Below, in pieces: positions 1 through 7,065 of a stretch of 27,852 bases of DNA. Position numbers and translations under genes: made by a program. Under the pieces are notes generated by a model. That model was given only the letters and a program-made list of their open reading frames with translations. It did no database searches and was not told where the DNA came from. Origin of the DNA: an uncultured Prevotella sp. (lineage in GTDB: Bacteria > Bacteroidota > Bacteroidia > Bacteroidales > Bacteroidaceae). The first letter of the stretch is position 1. Each line of letters opens with the position of its first letter. The stretch is from assembly GCA_947095945.1 (NCBI GenBank), contig CAMUQM010000005.1, forward strand, positions 1-27,852, read 5' to 3'.

Positions 1-64
1 TGAGTTTGCCAAACTGAATGTCGATTATAAGAACATTAAATCTGGTCAGACAGACTGTTTGTAA
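1..64 (+). CDS. C-terminal tail of an unidentified protein (partial)
   Basis: The frame starting at base 2 is open from the window edge to a TAA at 62-64 and gives about 20 residues, ending in KSGQTDCL. It is followed directly by a strong terminator, which supports a real gene end on the plus strand converging on rpoD. The fragment is too short to assign to a family, and no function is offered. Confidence 0.5.
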   Translation, partial: EFAKLNVDYKNIKSGQTDCL

Positions 65-78
65 TTAAGGTTAAATGA

Positions 79-113
79 AAAAAGAGGATGTGCCTTTTGA
101 CACACCCTCTTTT
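79..113. terminator. Bidirectional intrinsic terminator between convergent genes
   Basis: A 13-bp stem with one mismatch (arms 80-92 and 101-113, 8-nt loop) has A-rich and T-rich outer ends. Read on either strand it ends in a run of T, so it can stop both the upstream plus-strand gene and rpoD, whose stop codon lies about 30 bp away. Confidence 0.85.
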
Positions 114-141
114 ATATTTAATCATCTTAATCTTATCTTTC

Positions 142-1014
142 TTAACCCAAGTACTTCATGAGTACGCGTGCGTTGCCGCTCTCACGAATCTTCTCAATAG
201 CCTTCTCACGAATCTGGCGAACACGTTCGCGAGTAAGTCCCATCTCTGTTCCAATCTCTTCCAAACCCTTCTCTTGGCAACCGATACCGAAACACTCGGT
301 GACAATCTTTATCTCACGATCCTTCAAAGTGTTCTGAAGAACGGCACGGAGATCGTCTGACATTGACTCGAAATCAACGCCTCGGTCGGTGCGAGAGTCA
401 TCACCTGAAGACAGCATATCGCTCATTGAGTTATCGTCGTCATCGCTAAATGGAGCATCGATACTCATGTGATGATTGTCTGCACTTTGGCTCTGACGGA
501 TACGTGCCTCGTCGATACCTGTCAACTCTGCCAACTCATGGATAGAAGGACGACGGTTGTGCTGCTGCACAAACTCGTTCGTTACCTGATTAATCTTTGA
601 GATAGCACCAACTTGGTTCAAAGGAAGACGCACGATACGACTCTGCTCAGCGATAGCCTGCAGAATACTCTGACGAATCCACCAAACAGCATATGAGATA
701 AACTTAAAACCACGGGTCTCATCGAATTTCTCAGCTGCCTTTACCAAACCAATGTTTCCCTCGTCGATAAGGTCGGTGAGAGAGAGTCCTTGGTGCTGAT
801 ACTGTTTAGCCACAGAAACGACGAAACGGAGGTTAGCCTTAATCAGTTTCTCCTTAGCACGCTCGCCTTTGCGACCGCCCTTGTGGATTTCCTGTGCCAA
901 CTCAATCTCTTCGTCAACGGTAATCATCGGTTCACGACCAATCTCAACGAGATACTTATCCAGTGCCTCACTTGATCGGTTGGTGATACTTTTTGAAATC
1001 TTAAGTTGTCTCAT
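142..1014 (-). CDS. rpoD: Primary (housekeeping) RNA polymerase sigma factor
   Basis: This 290-residue sigma-70 factor directs core RNA polymerase to vegetative promoters. Region 1.2 is at about 19-45. Region 2 (about 60-132) contains the core-binding and -10 recognition helices, with motifs DLIDEGNIGLVKA and SYAVWWIRQSI. Region 3 lies at about 135-175. Region 4 is C-terminal, with the helix-turn-helix ending LTRERVRQIREKA. The long N-terminal region 1.1 of proteobacterial RpoD is absent, which is normal for the Bacteroidota form (about 285-290 residues). That form recognises TTTG/TAnnTTTG promoters rather than TTGACA/TATAAT, and several such promoters occur in this window, including one for rpoD itself. 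The ATG at 1012-1014 begins MRQLKI, the usual start for this family. The gene is monocistronic and converges on the partial gene at 1-64. Confidence 0.97.
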   Translation of the reverse strand: MRQLKISKSITNRSSEALDKYLVEIGREPMITVDEEIELAQEIHKGGRKGERAKEKLIKANLRFVVSVAKQYQHQGLSLTDLIDEGNIGLVKAAEKFDETRGFKFISYAVWWIRQSILQAIAEQSRIVRLPLNQVGAISKINQVTNEFVQQHNRRPSIHELAELTGIDEARIRQSQSADNHHMSIDAPFSDDDDNSMSDMLSSGDDSRTDRGVDFESMSDDLRAVLQNTLKDREIKIVTECFGIGCQEKGLEEIGTEMGLTRERVRQIREKAIEKIRESGNARVLMKYLG

Positions 1015-1079
1015 GAATTGTTTACTATTCCCTCCTTAAAAATATAGCTGTTGCCGTTATCCAAAATTGATACGGCGTG

Positions 1080-1111
1080 CAAAGGTACATATAATTATGT
1101 GAACGACCAAA
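1080..1111 (-). promoter_or_regulatory. Bacteroidota-type promoter of rpoD
   Basis: On the minus strand TTTG (1108-1111) is followed after 20 bp by TACCTTTG (1080-1087). This matches the Bacteroidota consensus TTTG-N19-21-TAnnTTTG exactly. The predicted transcript start is near 1073, giving a leader of about 60 nt before the ATG at 1014. Confidence 0.8.
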
Positions 1112-1403
1112 TCTGCCAGTGTTAGATTTTGTATTTTTATGTTTTTTTATACGATTATGAGTTGTAATAGGCTGTTATTGTAGATAAAATGAGTACTTTC
1201 AAGTCATTAATAAGATTTGTCTGAAATAAGTAGTGATAAAAGTTTACTATATTTATGGAAATTATTTGTCTGCCATTTGTGAGAGAAAAATTGTTTTGAC
1301 TTTTGATAAGGTCGGTAATAATAGTTCTGTACTCAAAAGGCAAAGCTTATCACCCTAAATTCCTGAATATCTATATTTGTTTCCTTAAAATTTCTATGTA
1401 AAG

Positions 1404-1436
1404 TCTGTTTTGTTTAAAACATTCTTTATATCTTTG
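1404..1436 (+). promoter_or_regulatory. Probable promoter of nrdG
   Basis: TATCTTTG at 1429-1436 is a perfect -7 element. The -33 element is weak: TCTG at 1404-1407 with 21-bp spacing, or TTTG at 1409-1412 with only 16 bp. The predicted start near 1443 leaves a leader of about 95 nt to the preferred ATG at 1539. An AAGGAG (1461-1466) lies in that leader but abuts an ATG at 1467 with no spacing. Confidence 0.5.
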
Positions 1437-1538
1437 TAGCTTAGAAAATAGGTCTTCCCAAAGGAGATGTTGTGGCATACAGCAGGCGATGATAGTCCTT
1501 TGAGCGTGAATGAGTTTCAGAAGAATAATCAGACAGCA

Positions 1539-2018
1539 ATGCTTCATTATATCAATACAGATATTGTCTTTCAAGAGTTTCCTGATGAGGTAACGCTTGC
1601 TATCAACATTTCGGGTTGTCCGTGTCGCTGTCCCGGTTGCCACAGTCAGTTTCTGTGGGCTGATAGGGGCGAGGACTTAACGGCTGAGGCGCTGTCTGCT
1701 CTGATTCGCGAAACGGAAGACACGATTACCTGTGTGGGGTTTATGGGAGGCGATGCCGACCCAGCTGAAGTCAACAGACTTGCTGAGCACGTTCGTTGTC
1801 ATCACGCAGGTTTTAAGATAGGTTGGTACACTGGGCGCACAGCTATCTCACCACTCATCGACCAACAGCATTTCGACTATATTAAAGTGGGACCTTATCT
1901 CCGCCATCTCGGTGGACTCGACTCCCCACGCACCAATCAGCGGATGTATCGCCGTAGTCCAGATGGCAGCTTTGAGGATATCACCTCCCGCTTTTGGAAA
2001 ATAGAATATATAAATTAA
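1539..2018 (+). CDS. nrdG: Anaerobic ribonucleotide reductase activating protein (radical SAM)
   Basis: NrdG uses a 4Fe-4S cluster and S-adenosylmethionine to install the glycyl radical on the class III ribonucleotide reductase NrdD, enabling dNTP synthesis without oxygen. The radical-SAM signature is clear: SGCPCRCPGCHS supplies the three cluster cysteines in CX3CX2C spacing. It is followed by GFMGGD (the glycine-rich SAM-binding strand) and by GWYTGR and DYIKVGPY, typical of the family. I chose the ATG at 1539, which gives 159 residues beginning MLHYINTDIVFQE, the usual family length and start. The frame stays open upstream to an ATG at 1467 and a GTG at 1506, but the extra 24 residues look non-conserved and the AAGGAG touches the 1467 ATG. 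nrdD is not adjacent in this window. The last codons sit in a short all-AT hairpin (2012-2033) that could be a weak terminator. Confidence 0.88.
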   Translation: MLHYINTDIVFQEFPDEVTLAINISGCPCRCPGCHSQFLWADRGEDLTAEALSALIRETEDTITCVGFMGGDADPAEVNRLAEHVRCHHAGFKIGWYTGRTAISPLIDQQHFDYIKVGPYLRHLGGLDSPRTNQRMYRRSPDGSFEDITSRFWKIEYIN

Positions 2019-2072
2019 AAGTTTTTTTTAATTTGTTAGTTACAAAAATATTAAATAAATATCTACATCTAT

Positions 2073-3269
2073 ATGAAGAGTTTTATCTTAAGTTATAAAT
2101 TGCGAAGCAATGAAGGAGATCTAGTTAAGGATTCTAATTATTTAGACTCTAAAAGTTGCGAAGAATCTAAGAGTGAAGATGAAAATGTTAATGAAGTTTG
2201 TGAGGCTCATGTAAACATTTGGAAAGTATATGTTGGAACGATTCGTTCTCGTATAAGTTTTTTTTATGATTTTGGTTTAAAGATTAGCCAAAAGGTGGGA
2301 AAGATTCGTCTTTTTATCCCTTTTGAAATTGAAGAAAATGGAAAAGATTTTGATTTAGTTAGATTGCTAAAGAATGACAATAAACTTCTTTGTACAGTAT
2401 TTAATATGGATTTAAAGTCAGATACTTCTCCAAAAAATGCTTTTAGTAAAGTTACTAGTACAGAAGATGATGAAGAGAAATTCTGTTTGTACCAACTTGG
2501 TTCTAATAATTTTAGAGTGGAAACTATTGAAATTGCAGATAGGTGTAGGTCAAAGATAATTGGTTCAATGCTTACCATAACACTAGGAAATAAGCCTGAA
2601 GATAATGTTTGTAATTCTAATACCCATCTGTATATTAGATTTCGACTTCAAGCAAAAAAAGTAAAAGATGCGGTGATATCAGATCATATTTCCAATGATT
2701 TTTTGCAGGATGCTTTTTCTGAAATAGATATGATAGATTTTCGAATGAATGAACATAGAAGCGTTCACATGGAAGCGATTGATAAGATGAAGGAAGAAGG
2801 ATATGATTATTTTAAGTTTTATAAGGCACATCTTTTCTTTATGGTAGAAACAAAAGAAATTGTACAAAATGGAAGTTCCTTAAAGAGTGACAGTAGATTA
2901 CTTGAAAAAGAATTGTGGAGAGATTACATACCCAAAGGTGCAAAGAAATCTTATTACATTGCACATCATTGGAAAAAAGAAGAATCTGCTAATGATAATA
3001 AAGATAAATGCAAAAGTTTCATGAGGTTTCGTTTCTTTTTTACATCTCAATACCCAAAAATAAATTGGATGCGGCTTATAGTATATCTTAGTGTTGTTAT
3101 ACTTCTTAGTTGGGTTGGTTCAATGTTGTGTTTTGATTTAAACCAAGGAAGTTATATACATATCTCGCCATCTATAAAGATTGGTGTTATAATATCATTG
3201 ATATCAGTGGTATTTGCTTTTTTTGTTATCACTAATTATAGATTAATTGTACGATTAATTAGAAAATGA
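2073..3269 (+). CDS. Unrecognised protein with two C-terminal membrane helices (cassette gene 1)
   Basis: This 398-residue protein matches no family I recognise. Residues 1-320 are soluble and charged, with an acidic stretch near 25-42 and many short strand-like segments such as KIRLFIPFEIE, HLYIRFRLQ and AHLFFMVET, suggesting a beta-rich domain. Two hydrophobic helices follow (about 330-352 and 366-390), joined by a short loop, and the chain ends in basic RLIVRLIRK. This places the large domain in the cytoplasm if the positive-inside rule holds. There is no signal peptide. The stop overlaps the next start as ATGA (3266-3269), so it is translationally coupled to the PIN-GNAT-ASCH gene. Base composition is very AT-rich (one line counted, 2401-2460, is 25% GC), unlike rpoD or the sus genes, so recent acquisition is likely. 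It could be a membrane effector or sensor for the cassette, but this is only position-based inference. Confidence 0.75.
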   Translation: MKSFILSYKLRSNEGDLVKDSNYLDSKSCEESKSEDENVNEVCEAHVNIWKVYVGTIRSRISFFYDFGLKISQKVGKIRLFIPFEIEENGKDFDLVRLLKNDNKLLCTVFNMDLKSDTSPKNAFSKVTSTEDDEEKFCLYQLGSNNFRVETIEIADRCRSKIIGSMLTITLGNKPEDNVCNSNTHLYIRFRLQAKKVKDAVISDHISNDFLQDAFSEIDMIDFRMNEHRSVHMEAIDKMKEEGYDYFKFYKAHLFFMVETKEIVQNGSSLKSDSRLLEKELWRDYIPKGAKKSYYIAHHWKKEESANDNKDKCKSFMRFRFFFTSQYPKINWMRLIVYLSVVILLSWVGSMLCFDLNQGSYIHISPSIKIGVIISLISVVFAFFVITNYRLIVRLIRK

Positions 3270-4777
3270 AGATACTTTTAGGTACTGATATTGCTCTTGA
3301 TGTAGTTAAGAAGGGAATTTTGTTGGATAGCATAACCGTACTACTTAAATGGATAAATTTAATTGAGGGTACGTGTTATATTGATATGCCAACAATAGCA
3401 ATTTTAACCCATTTCATTCCCCTTGATAGTTTTAAATATTTGAGTTTTTTGAAAGTTTTCGTTGAAATTAAGCCAAAAGTTCAACCTATTACTGAACTTG
3501 AAAATTCTGTATGTAATTTTAAACTAAATCTAGTAGAGTGCAAGCCATTGCTGGCTCAACTTAATATGTTGTTTTATGATGCTGATGTCTTAGTTACAGA
3601 TAATCAGATAACACATAATCTTGCTCGTCTTCTACAAATCGATGATAAGGTCTTTACGACAGAGGAGTTTGTTGAGAAGTGTTCAAATGAACATAGGGAG
3701 AAGGATGATACTATTGGTGTGGCAATTAGTAAAGTTAGATTTGGTTCTTTAGATTTAAAAGATTCTTTTTTTGATGATTTTAAAAGAGATTATTCTCCCT
3801 ATTATGAAACATGGTTTAGAAAAAAATCAAATGATGAGGTTTATGTCGCTTTAGATAAGACAAAACAGTTGAGAGGTTTACTAAAATTGAAGTTAGAAGA
3901 TATAAAAGAGGATTACTCTGATATAGAGCCATTATTCAAGCCTGCACAGAGATTAAAAATCTGTAGTTTTAAGGCGAACTTTACTGCTCAGAAATTAGGT
4001 CAACGATTTATGCGAATCATATTTGAGACAGCTATGTCTTATCGTGTTGATGAAATTTATGTTACGATATTTGCTAATAGTATTATAAAAGGTCGCTTGA
4101 TAGGTATGTTAGAGCAATGGGGATTTAAATTATGGGGGGAAAAAACTTGTATTTTTAAATCTGGTGATAAAGAAGAGGAGGTGTATGTACGTAATTTTCG
4201 TAAAGATATTACTTTGCAAGCTTCATACTGCTTTCCTTATCATACTAGCAAGAATAGTGTATTCCTGCTTCCGATATATAAAAGCTATGCAAGTATGTTA
4301 ATACCACCAATTCAGGTCATTGGCGAAAAGGAGATAGATATAGAACCTGTAAAGCAGGCTATTCGAAAAGTTGTAATTGTACATAATGACAATAAAGAAA
4401 TTCGAGAAGGGTCTGTTCTTTTATTTTATCAGAAATCTGAATCTATAAGAAATGGACATTTATTGGGTGTTGGTATTGTAGAACAAGTTTATAGAGAGTT
4501 TCATAATGAGAATCAATTTATAAACAGATGTAAGAAAAGAAGTACTTTGTTGTCGAGCTCATTGCGTGAATGTTGGCTTAGAGCAGAGCAAAAACCTATA
4601 GTCATAGAATTTTTATATGCTTATTATTTTAAAGAAAATATATCTAGCGAGGATCTAATAAAAGTCGGAATAGATATATCTGGTGCACATAGCCAACACT
4701 TAATTCCGATAAGTCCAGAGACGTTTCATATGCTTATCAAAAATACAAATTATGAAAAAAATTTTATTGTCGATTAA
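3266..4777 (+). CDS. PIN-like + GNAT acetyltransferase + ASCH/PUA-like multidomain protein (cassette gene 2)
   Basis: The 503 residues appear to hold three domains. Residues 1-140 resemble a PIN nuclease: TDIALD at the start (D8, D12), DADVLVTDN near 105-113, and the closing VFTTEEFVEKC typical of PIN C-termini. Residues about 150-315 resemble a GNAT acetyltransferase: strand YVALDKTKQLRGLLKLKLED, a degenerate acetyl-CoA motif AQKLGQRFMRIIFE (241-254), and LIGMLEQWGFKLWGEK near 278-293. Residues about 335-503 resemble an ASCH/PUA-like fold, with GSVLLFYQK and GHLLGVGIVEQVY. PIN domains cut RNA, GNAT enzymes acetylate amines or tRNA-bound amino acids, and ASCH domains are thought to bind RNA or modified bases. 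Together these suggest an RNA-directed toxin or tRNA-modifying role, which is inference. The gene overlaps gene 1 by 4 bp and gene 3 by 26 bp. Canonical GNAT R/QxxGxG/A glycines are partly missing. Confidence 0.72.
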   Translation: MKILLGTDIALDVVKKGILLDSITVLLKWINLIEGTCYIDMPTIAILTHFIPLDSFKYLSFLKVFVEIKPKVQPITELENSVCNFKLNLVECKPLLAQLNMLFYDADVLVTDNQITHNLARLLQIDDKVFTTEEFVEKCSNEHREKDDTIGVAISKVRFGSLDLKDSFFDDFKRDYSPYYETWFRKKSNDEVYVALDKTKQLRGLLKLKLEDIKEDYSDIEPLFKPAQRLKICSFKANFTAQKLGQRFMRIIFETAMSYRVDEIYVTIFANSIIKGRLIGMLEQWGFKLWGEKTCIFKSGDKEEEVYVRNFRKDITLQASYCFPYHTSKNSVFLLPIYKSYASMLIPPIQVIGEKEIDIEPVKQAIRKVVIVHNDNKEIREGSVLLFYQKSESIRNGHLLGVGIVEQVYREFHNENQFINRCKKRSTLLSSSLRECWLRAEQKPIVIEFLYAYYFKENISSEDLIKVGIDISGAHSQHLIPISPETFHMLIKNTNYEKNFIVD

Positions 4778-5138
4778 ACCGAAATATGTTAAACAGATAT
4801 TTGGTGGTTACAAGCAAGTTGAATATCGAAAGAGTATTCATGCTAATGAAGAGGTTAAATGGATTCTTATATATGAAACATATCCAACTATGAGGGTTGT
4901 AGGAGAGTTTTATTTAAAGGGAATATTAAAGGCTTCTCCAAAAGAAATATGGGAAAAAACGAAACTTATTGGAGGTATTTGTAAAGATGATTATTTTAAA
5001 TATTTTGAAGGTAAACCTTTTGCATATGCATACCAAATATCTAATTTAGTACAATACGGTAGGCCAAAATTGCTTTCTGAGTATGGTATAAAACGTGCTC
5101 CACAAAGTTTTCAATATGTTGAAATAGAGGGTAAATAA
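4752..5138 (+). CDS. Small ASCH/PUA-like domain protein (cassette gene 3)
   Basis: A 128-residue single-domain protein. The N-terminus LLSIKPKYVKQIFGGYKQVEYRK matches the ASCH pattern of short PUA-related proteins (COG4933-like): a substrate-facing K..E.RK cluster, then strands WILIYETYP and RVVGEFYLKGIL, and a later Y-A-YQI segment. ASCH proteins are predicted nucleic-acid or modified-nucleotide binders, and one E. coli member (YqfB) hydrolyses N4-acetylcytidine. With an acetyltransferase encoded next door, acetylated RNA is a plausible shared substrate, but that is inference. The ATG at 4752 lies 26 bp inside gene 2 in another frame, and strong overlap suggests coupled translation. AT-rich composition matches genes 1 and 2. 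The cassette ends here; no clear terminator follows immediately. Confidence 0.8.
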   Translation: MKKILLSIKPKYVKQIFGGYKQVEYRKSIHANEEVKWILIYETYPTMRVVGEFYLKGILKASPKEIWEKTKLIGGICKDDYFKYFEGKPFAYAYQISNLVQYGRPKLLSEYGIKRAPQSFQYVEIEGK

Positions 5139-5503
5139 AAAATATTTGACCCCATTTAAATAGAAATATGGGTGACTAATGAAGTTTTTCTATATTGTGC
5201 CTTTTATAGTTAGAAAACGATCAATAAAAGTTTCTGTCTAAAATGTTTAAATACGAAAATTCTGATTGTCGGTTTAGACATAAATAGCTGTTGCCAGCTC
5301 TCAATACAATTTCTGTCAGTGAAGGTAGTGTTGATAAGTCTTTGTAAGTCATAGGCTAACTAAAGAACGATGAAGGAGTTTAAGGCAATCATCATGGTGC
5401 AATTGTAATATATGCACAGCGGTCTCTAAGTGTAACGAATGATTTAAGTTTTTCCTGCTCTTATACGTGCTTAATCTGCATAGACAAGTTGAACTAAAAT
5501 AAG

Positions 5504-5589
5504 TTTGCTGTCATTTCTGTCACCTTTAACGAATGCTTATATGATTGATTTACAATGAGTTTTCTCAGAATGTTAAAAATGACAGCAAA
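5504..5589. repeat. 13-bp perfect inverted repeat flanking 60 bp
   Basis: TTTGCTGTCATTT (5504-5516) is repeated inverted as AAATGACAGCAAA (5577-5589). The 60-bp spacer has no evident coding content. The flanks also share a partial match (AAGTTT outside both arms). It could be a small non-autonomous element or a long stem-loop. Confidence 0.6.
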
Positions 5590-5625
5590 TGAAATTAAAC
5601 TTATAGTAGTATATGTTTAAAGCCA

Positions 5626-5670
5626 AATCGGTCATTAGAGCACAATAAGTTTAGGCTCTAATGACCGATT
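5626..5670 (-). terminator. Probable terminator of the kinase/regulator operon
   Basis: A perfect 16-bp stem (arms 5626-5641 and 5655-5670, 13-nt loop) lies 10 bp beyond the stop of the minus-strand membrane protein. On that strand the stem is followed by TTTGGCTTT, only a moderate T-run, so termination is likely but perhaps incomplete. Confidence 0.7.
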
Positions 5671-5679
5671 GGGTTGAGG

Positions 5680-6324
5680 CTATAAGATAAATACATACCT
5701 TATCGACATATACAATTGTATGCCGATAAGGTAGGTGGGAACAAGTCTTGAACCTACTTCCAAACCGCCAACAAGGACTTTGTGTATCTTGGCAACGCTG
5801 TCTATTGTACCACTTGCCACACCATAGGTTAGTGACATAATCGTGATGATCAGCGATAGGGAAGGGATGAAACTCGATGAGAACGAACTGGGGAATAATC
5901 GTCCCGTCACGCTTAGGAGAATTGCATGGGGAACAGCCGTAAGAAGGAGCATGACAATCACATAGGCGATAAACTCGACCAATGCTATGCGTAGACCAAC
6001 CTTCTCACGATAATGGAATTTGTAACGATTGTTAGATGAGTTTGTTAGGCTGCTTCTCATGTTTGATAGCATGGCACGCAACGCAGCATAAAGGCGGCTA
6101 CGAACACACGCACCTACTGCCATCACTGTCATAATAAGATAGATGAGCAGTGGTGATAGTTGGTTGCTGACAAAGGATCCAAAGAACCATCGGATGCCCT
6201 CACTACTCAGCACAGAGCGCATCGGTAGCTCGGGGAAAGCTGCCGTCAGAAGCCATGAGAGCAGTATCAGTGCCAACTGGGCTATGAGAAGCACTAAGAC
6301 TATATAACCTAACTTATTCCTCAT
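5680..6324 (-). CDS. Short polytopic membrane protein resembling the N-terminal part of AbgT transporters
   Basis: 214 residues with about five hydrophobic helices: near 5-28, 50-72, 110-132, 150-172 and at the C-terminus. The segment SVLSSEGIRWFFGSFVSN followed by SPLLIYLIMTVMAVGA resembles the start of AbgT-family (p-aminobenzoyl-glutamate) transporters, in which SPEGIRW is characteristic. Known AbgT proteins are about 500 residues, so this is under half length. Either it is a diverged short family or a truncated transporter; no frameshifted remainder is visible downstream. I chose the ATG at 6322-6324 (MRNKLGYIV), which overlaps the response-regulator stop by 11 bp; the frame is open back to 6348. 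As last gene of the operon it may be a signalling accessory or target of the two-component pair. The function is uncertain. Confidence 0.7.
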   Translation of the reverse strand: MRNKLGYIVLVLLIAQLALILLSWLLTAAFPELPMRSVLSSEGIRWFFGSFVSNQLSPLLIYLIMTVMAVGACVRSRLYAALRAMLSNMRSSLTNSSNNRYKFHYREKVGLRIALVEFIAYVIVMLLLTAVPHAILLSVTGRLFPSSFSSSFIPSLSLIITIMSLTYGVASGTIDSVAKIHKVLVGGLEVGSRLVPTYLIGIQLYMSIRYVFIL

Positions 6325-7039
6325 CAGCATGGAGGTTGTCGATATCAATAATACGTAGTTCTAATGCACGAACTACAAGGCGCGTTGCGTTGACGCTCAT
6401 ACCGTTGTTACCATCAGGGAAGAATTTCTGTACGAGTTCGTTCTGTCGTTTCTCTAAGCTCTTTACACCGAAAGGCATACCACGTAGGTTGGTAATCTGC
6501 TCCTTGGTATAACCGAGTGCGAGGTGGCGGAGGAAGCGCTCGTCATACTCGTCAATCTCGTAGCTAACCATTGCTTCTTGGTGCATCAGCTGACCGCTCA
6601 CGCTCATCTTGAATCTGCCTACAATCTTTTCAAGGATAGGCTGATTGAATACCATGCGTTTGCCCGACATGACACTCGCTACGTCACCACGTGTCAATAG
6701 TTCGCCACTCTTCAGACAGATACCATCAGCACCTGCATCGAGAACGTCAACCCATAGTTTTTCATTCAGTATTTCACCCGTAAAGATAAGCACCTTCACG
6801 TGTGGATAAGTCTGTTTTGTTTGGCGGCAGATTTCTACTCCCACCGTTGTTGAACCACCCAATCCAAGGTCGAGTAGCACGAGGTCGGGCAGGTCTTGCT
6901 TAATCAGTTTCCAGTAGGCAACTTCGCTTTCTGCTGTTCCGATAATCTCGGCTTCAGGGATTTCGTTTCGGAAGATACCCTCCGTTCCTTTTAATTCCAA
7001 GGGTACGTCTTCAACGATGATGACTCTAAAATTCTCCAT
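6314..7039 (-). CDS. Two-component response regulator with C-terminal helix-turn-helix
   Basis: 241 residues. The receiver domain (1-130) has all key residues: acidic pocket E10/D11, phospho-acceptor D57 in PDLVLLDLGLGG, switch threonine T87 in LIFTG, and K110 in GICLKSGE. A linker leads to a region at about 165-235 (RFLRHLALGYTKEQITN and later SLEKRQNELVQKFF), which fits a LuxR-like DNA-binding helix-turn-helix although it is diverged. It probably activates or represses transcription after phosphorylation by the adjacent kinase, 26 bp upstream in the same operon. It overlaps the downstream membrane-protein gene, suggesting coupled translation. DNA targets cannot be read from sequence; its own operon is an obvious candidate. 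Confidence 0.88.
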   Translation of the reverse strand: MENFRVIIVEDVPLELKGTEGIFRNEIPEAEIIGTAESEVAYWKLIKQDLPDLVLLDLGLGGSTTVGVEICRQTKQTYPHVKVLIFTGEILNEKLWVDVLDAGADGICLKSGELLTRGDVASVMSGKRMVFNQPILEKIVGRFKMSVSGQLMHQEAMVSYEIDEYDERFLRHLALGYTKEQITNLRGMPFGVKSLEKRQNELVQKFFPDGNNGMSVNATRLVVRALELRIIDIDNLHADEE

Positions 7040-7065
7040 AGGTATATTTTGTTTAGTTATGTTTC

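Larger units (their letters stand above)
1015..1538. other. Divergent intergenic region between rpoD and nrdG
   Basis: This AT-rich stretch holds the rpoD promoter at its left end and a nrdG promoter candidate near 1404-1436. The middle (about 1112-1400) shows no convincing gene or RNA. The short open frames there are AT-rich, with no recognisable protein features. Confidence 0.6.
5139..5679. other. Non-coding region downstream of the AT-rich cassette
   Basis: No gene is supported here. Minor structures are an 8-bp inverted repeat (TGTCTAAA at 5235-5242, TTTAGACA at 5273-5280) and a small hairpin AGCTG-TTGC-CAGCT (5286-5299). Two stronger structures (5504-5589 and 5626-5670) are listed separately. 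The base composition returns towards that of the chromosome from about 5280, so the right boundary of the acquired DNA may lie in this region. No transposase remnant or tRNA attachment site was seen. Confidence 0.5.

Noticed and set aside
1467..1538. Upstream start for nrdG with AAGGAG directly before an ATG
   Set aside because: The AAGGAG touches the ATG with no spacing, and the added 24 residues do not resemble NrdG; the ATG at 1539 gives the usual N-terminus.
5139..5679. Remnant of an insertion sequence next to the AT-rich cassette
   Set aside because: No frame gives transposase-like motifs, and the inverted repeats found do not bracket a coding segment.
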